From Actinomycetales bacterium (lineage in GTDB: Bacteria; Actinomycetota; Actinomycetes; Actinomycetales; Actinomycetaceae), in the NCBI GenBank assembly GCA_012513625.1, contig JAAZBW010000518.1, forward strand, positions 1-6,815: a stretch of 6,815 nucleotides of DNA, given 5' to 3'. This document shows positions 5,885 through 6,815 of the stretch, in pieces (within the stretch, counting starts at the first letter, position 1; every line of letters starts with the position of its first letter). Both the position numbers and the translations under genes were made by a program. The notes beneath the pieces were generated by a model. That model ran no database searches, was not told the DNA's origin, and saw nothing but the letters and a program-made list of their open reading frames with translations.

Positions 5885-6815
5885 TCAGTCCTCCGTCCTG
5901 GAGCGCGGGCGGGTTGCGATGGCCGGGGTGCTCTCTGCGGCGGAGGTGCTGTCTGCCGCGGTGGCGGGGAGCTCCTCTGCTTCCGCCGATTCTCCGTCCC
6001 ATTCCTCATTCACGTTGTTGTGGTCCACCTGGTTCTTCTTGGTGTAATGGACGAGGCCGAGGCTGCCCACGAGGAGGATGAGGGTGACCACCACGGCGGC
6101 CACCACTCCGCCGCCGAGCATGTTTCCCACCACCCAGAGGATCGCGCCCATGATCGCCGCCATGGGGATCGTGATGAGCCATGCGATCGCCATCCGGCCG
6201 GCCACACCCCAGCGCACGCGTGCGCCGGAGCGGCCGAGCCCCGAGCCGAGGATCGAGCCCGTGGCCACCTGCGTGGTGGAGAGGGCGAATCCGAGGTGCG
6301 AGGACGAGAGGATGATCGCGGCCGAGGCGGACTCCGCAGCCATACCCTGGGGGGAGGAGATCTCCACCAGGCCCTTGCCGAGCGTACGGATAATCCGCCA
6401 ACCGCCCGAGTAGGTTCCGAGCGCGATCGCGACCGCGCAGGACACCTTGACCCAGAGGGCCACCTGGTGCGTGTCCGTCCAGTAGCCGGTCGCGAGCAGC
6501 GCGAGGGTGATGATGCCCATCGTCTTCTGCGCATCGTTGGTGCCGTGGGCGAGGGAAACGAGGGAGGCGGAGCCCACCTGGCCCCATCGGAACCACTCCG
6601 AGCGAGCCTTGCGGGCCACCGAATCTGTGATCCGGAGGACGAGCCAGGTGCAGATGGCCGCCACCACCACAGCGATCACAGGGCTCACGAGGGCGGGCAT
6701 CACCACCTTCCCGAGCACGCCGTCGAGCTTGACCTCACCGCTCCACTTGACTCCGGCCCAGCCGAGCGAGGCCACGGTGGCGCCGATCAGGCCACCAAAA
6801 AGGGCATGGGAGCTG
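5885..6815 (-). CDS. pit: Inorganic phosphate transporter, Pit family (5' end outside window)
   Basis: The C-terminal 309 residues of a PHO4/Pit-family permease, which brings phosphate (as a metal-phosphate complex in E. coli Pit) into the cell with protons. The frame is open to the window edge. The fragment starts in SSHALFGGLIGA and contains the duplicated second signature AHGTNDAQKTMGI (89-101). The paired half-repeat follows as SSSHLGFALSTTQVATGSILGSG (170-192), a mark of the inverted repeat in this family. Membrane segments are visible at about 40-60, 98-112, 123-135, 165-185, 208-229 and 236-255. The protein ends in a hydrophilic, Ser/Thr/Ala/Glu-rich tail (about 258-309) that is probably disordered. 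The N-terminal signature and the promoter are beyond the window. The stop at 5885-5887 is one base from the next ATG, so pit heads a coupled three-gene operon. Confidence 0.95.
   Translation of the reverse strand, partial: SSHALFGGLIGATVASLGWAGVKWSGEVKLDGVLGKVVMPALVSPVIAVVVAAICTWLVLRITDSVARKARSEWFRWGQVGSASLVSLAHGTNDAQKTMGIITLALLATGYWTDTHQVALWVKVSCAVAIALGTYSGGWRIIRTLGKGLVEISSPQGMAAESASAAIILSSSHLGFALSTTQVATGSILGSGLGRSGARVRWGVAGRMAIAWLITIPMAAIMGAILWVVGNMLGGGVVAAVVVTLILLVGSLGLVHYTKKNQVDHNNVNEEWDGESAEAEELPATAADSTSAAESTPAIATRPRSRTED
5890..5894 (-). promoter_or_regulatory. Ribosome binding site of the small membrane protein, inside pit
   Basis: On the minus strand GGAGG lies 6 bases before the ATG at 5883, within the last codons of pit. 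It settles the start of the small membrane protein against a longer in-frame extension to 6009 that would lie inside pit. Confidence 0.75.

Noticed and set aside
5884..6009. N-terminal extension of the small membrane protein into pit
   Set aside because: The extension is Pro/Arg-rich shadow sequence of the pit tail, whereas the ATG at 5883 has a strong ribosome binding site.
1..6815. Transposon, prophage, CRISPR, toxin-antitoxin or defence system
   Set aside because: No repeats with spacers, integrase other than XerC, transposase, terminal repeats or defence domains were seen; all genes fit conserved housekeeping families.

Overview
This window looks like chromosomal DNA from a high-GC actinobacterium (Actinomycetota; a Micrococcales- or Actinomycetales-type organism is my guess, not proven). 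Three things support this: strong G/C bias at third codon positions, frequent GTG starts and overlapping genes; a DUF2469 gene, a family I know as essentially actinobacterial; and two gene orders that match Mycobacterium tuberculosis neighbourhoods (rnhB/DUF2469 ... yraN-comM-dprA ... xerC with an opposed M23 gene, and pitA-Rv0544c-Rv0543c). There are ten protein genes, two of them cut by the window edges. I see no tRNA, rRNA, CRISPR array, transposase or prophage gene.

Left arm, plus strand, 1-4637: the 3' end of rnhB (RNase HII), a DUF2469 gene, yraN (predicted nuclease fold), comM/yifB (AAA+ ATPase), dprA (single-strand DNA binding RecA loader) and xerC (tyrosine recombinase). Spacing is a few bases or an overlap, except for an 87-base gap before yraN that holds a strong hairpin. 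The set reads as a DNA-maintenance, recombination and transformation operon. A 14-bp hairpin 13 bases after the xerC stop is the best candidate for its terminator.

Middle, minus strand, 4612-5121: a small secreted M23/LytM-like protein that converges on xerC and overlaps it by 26 bases. Its zinc-site residues are partly kept, but two usual catalytic histidines appear to be replaced. The xerC terminator hairpin lies inside its C-terminal coding region.

Right arm, minus strand, 5264-6815: a tightly coupled three-gene operon, transcribed leftwards. It runs from pit (phosphate permease, 5' end beyond the window) to a two-helix membrane protein to a DUF3349 protein, with a hairpin overlapping the last stop codon. 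The same trio in the same order in M. tuberculosis suggests that the two small proteins serve the phosphate transporter.

Most of the window is ordinary conserved actinobacterial sequence and I do not see a convincing new system. The points most worth checking are the pit accessory proteins, the degenerate M23 site, and the terminator embedded in an opposing coding sequence.
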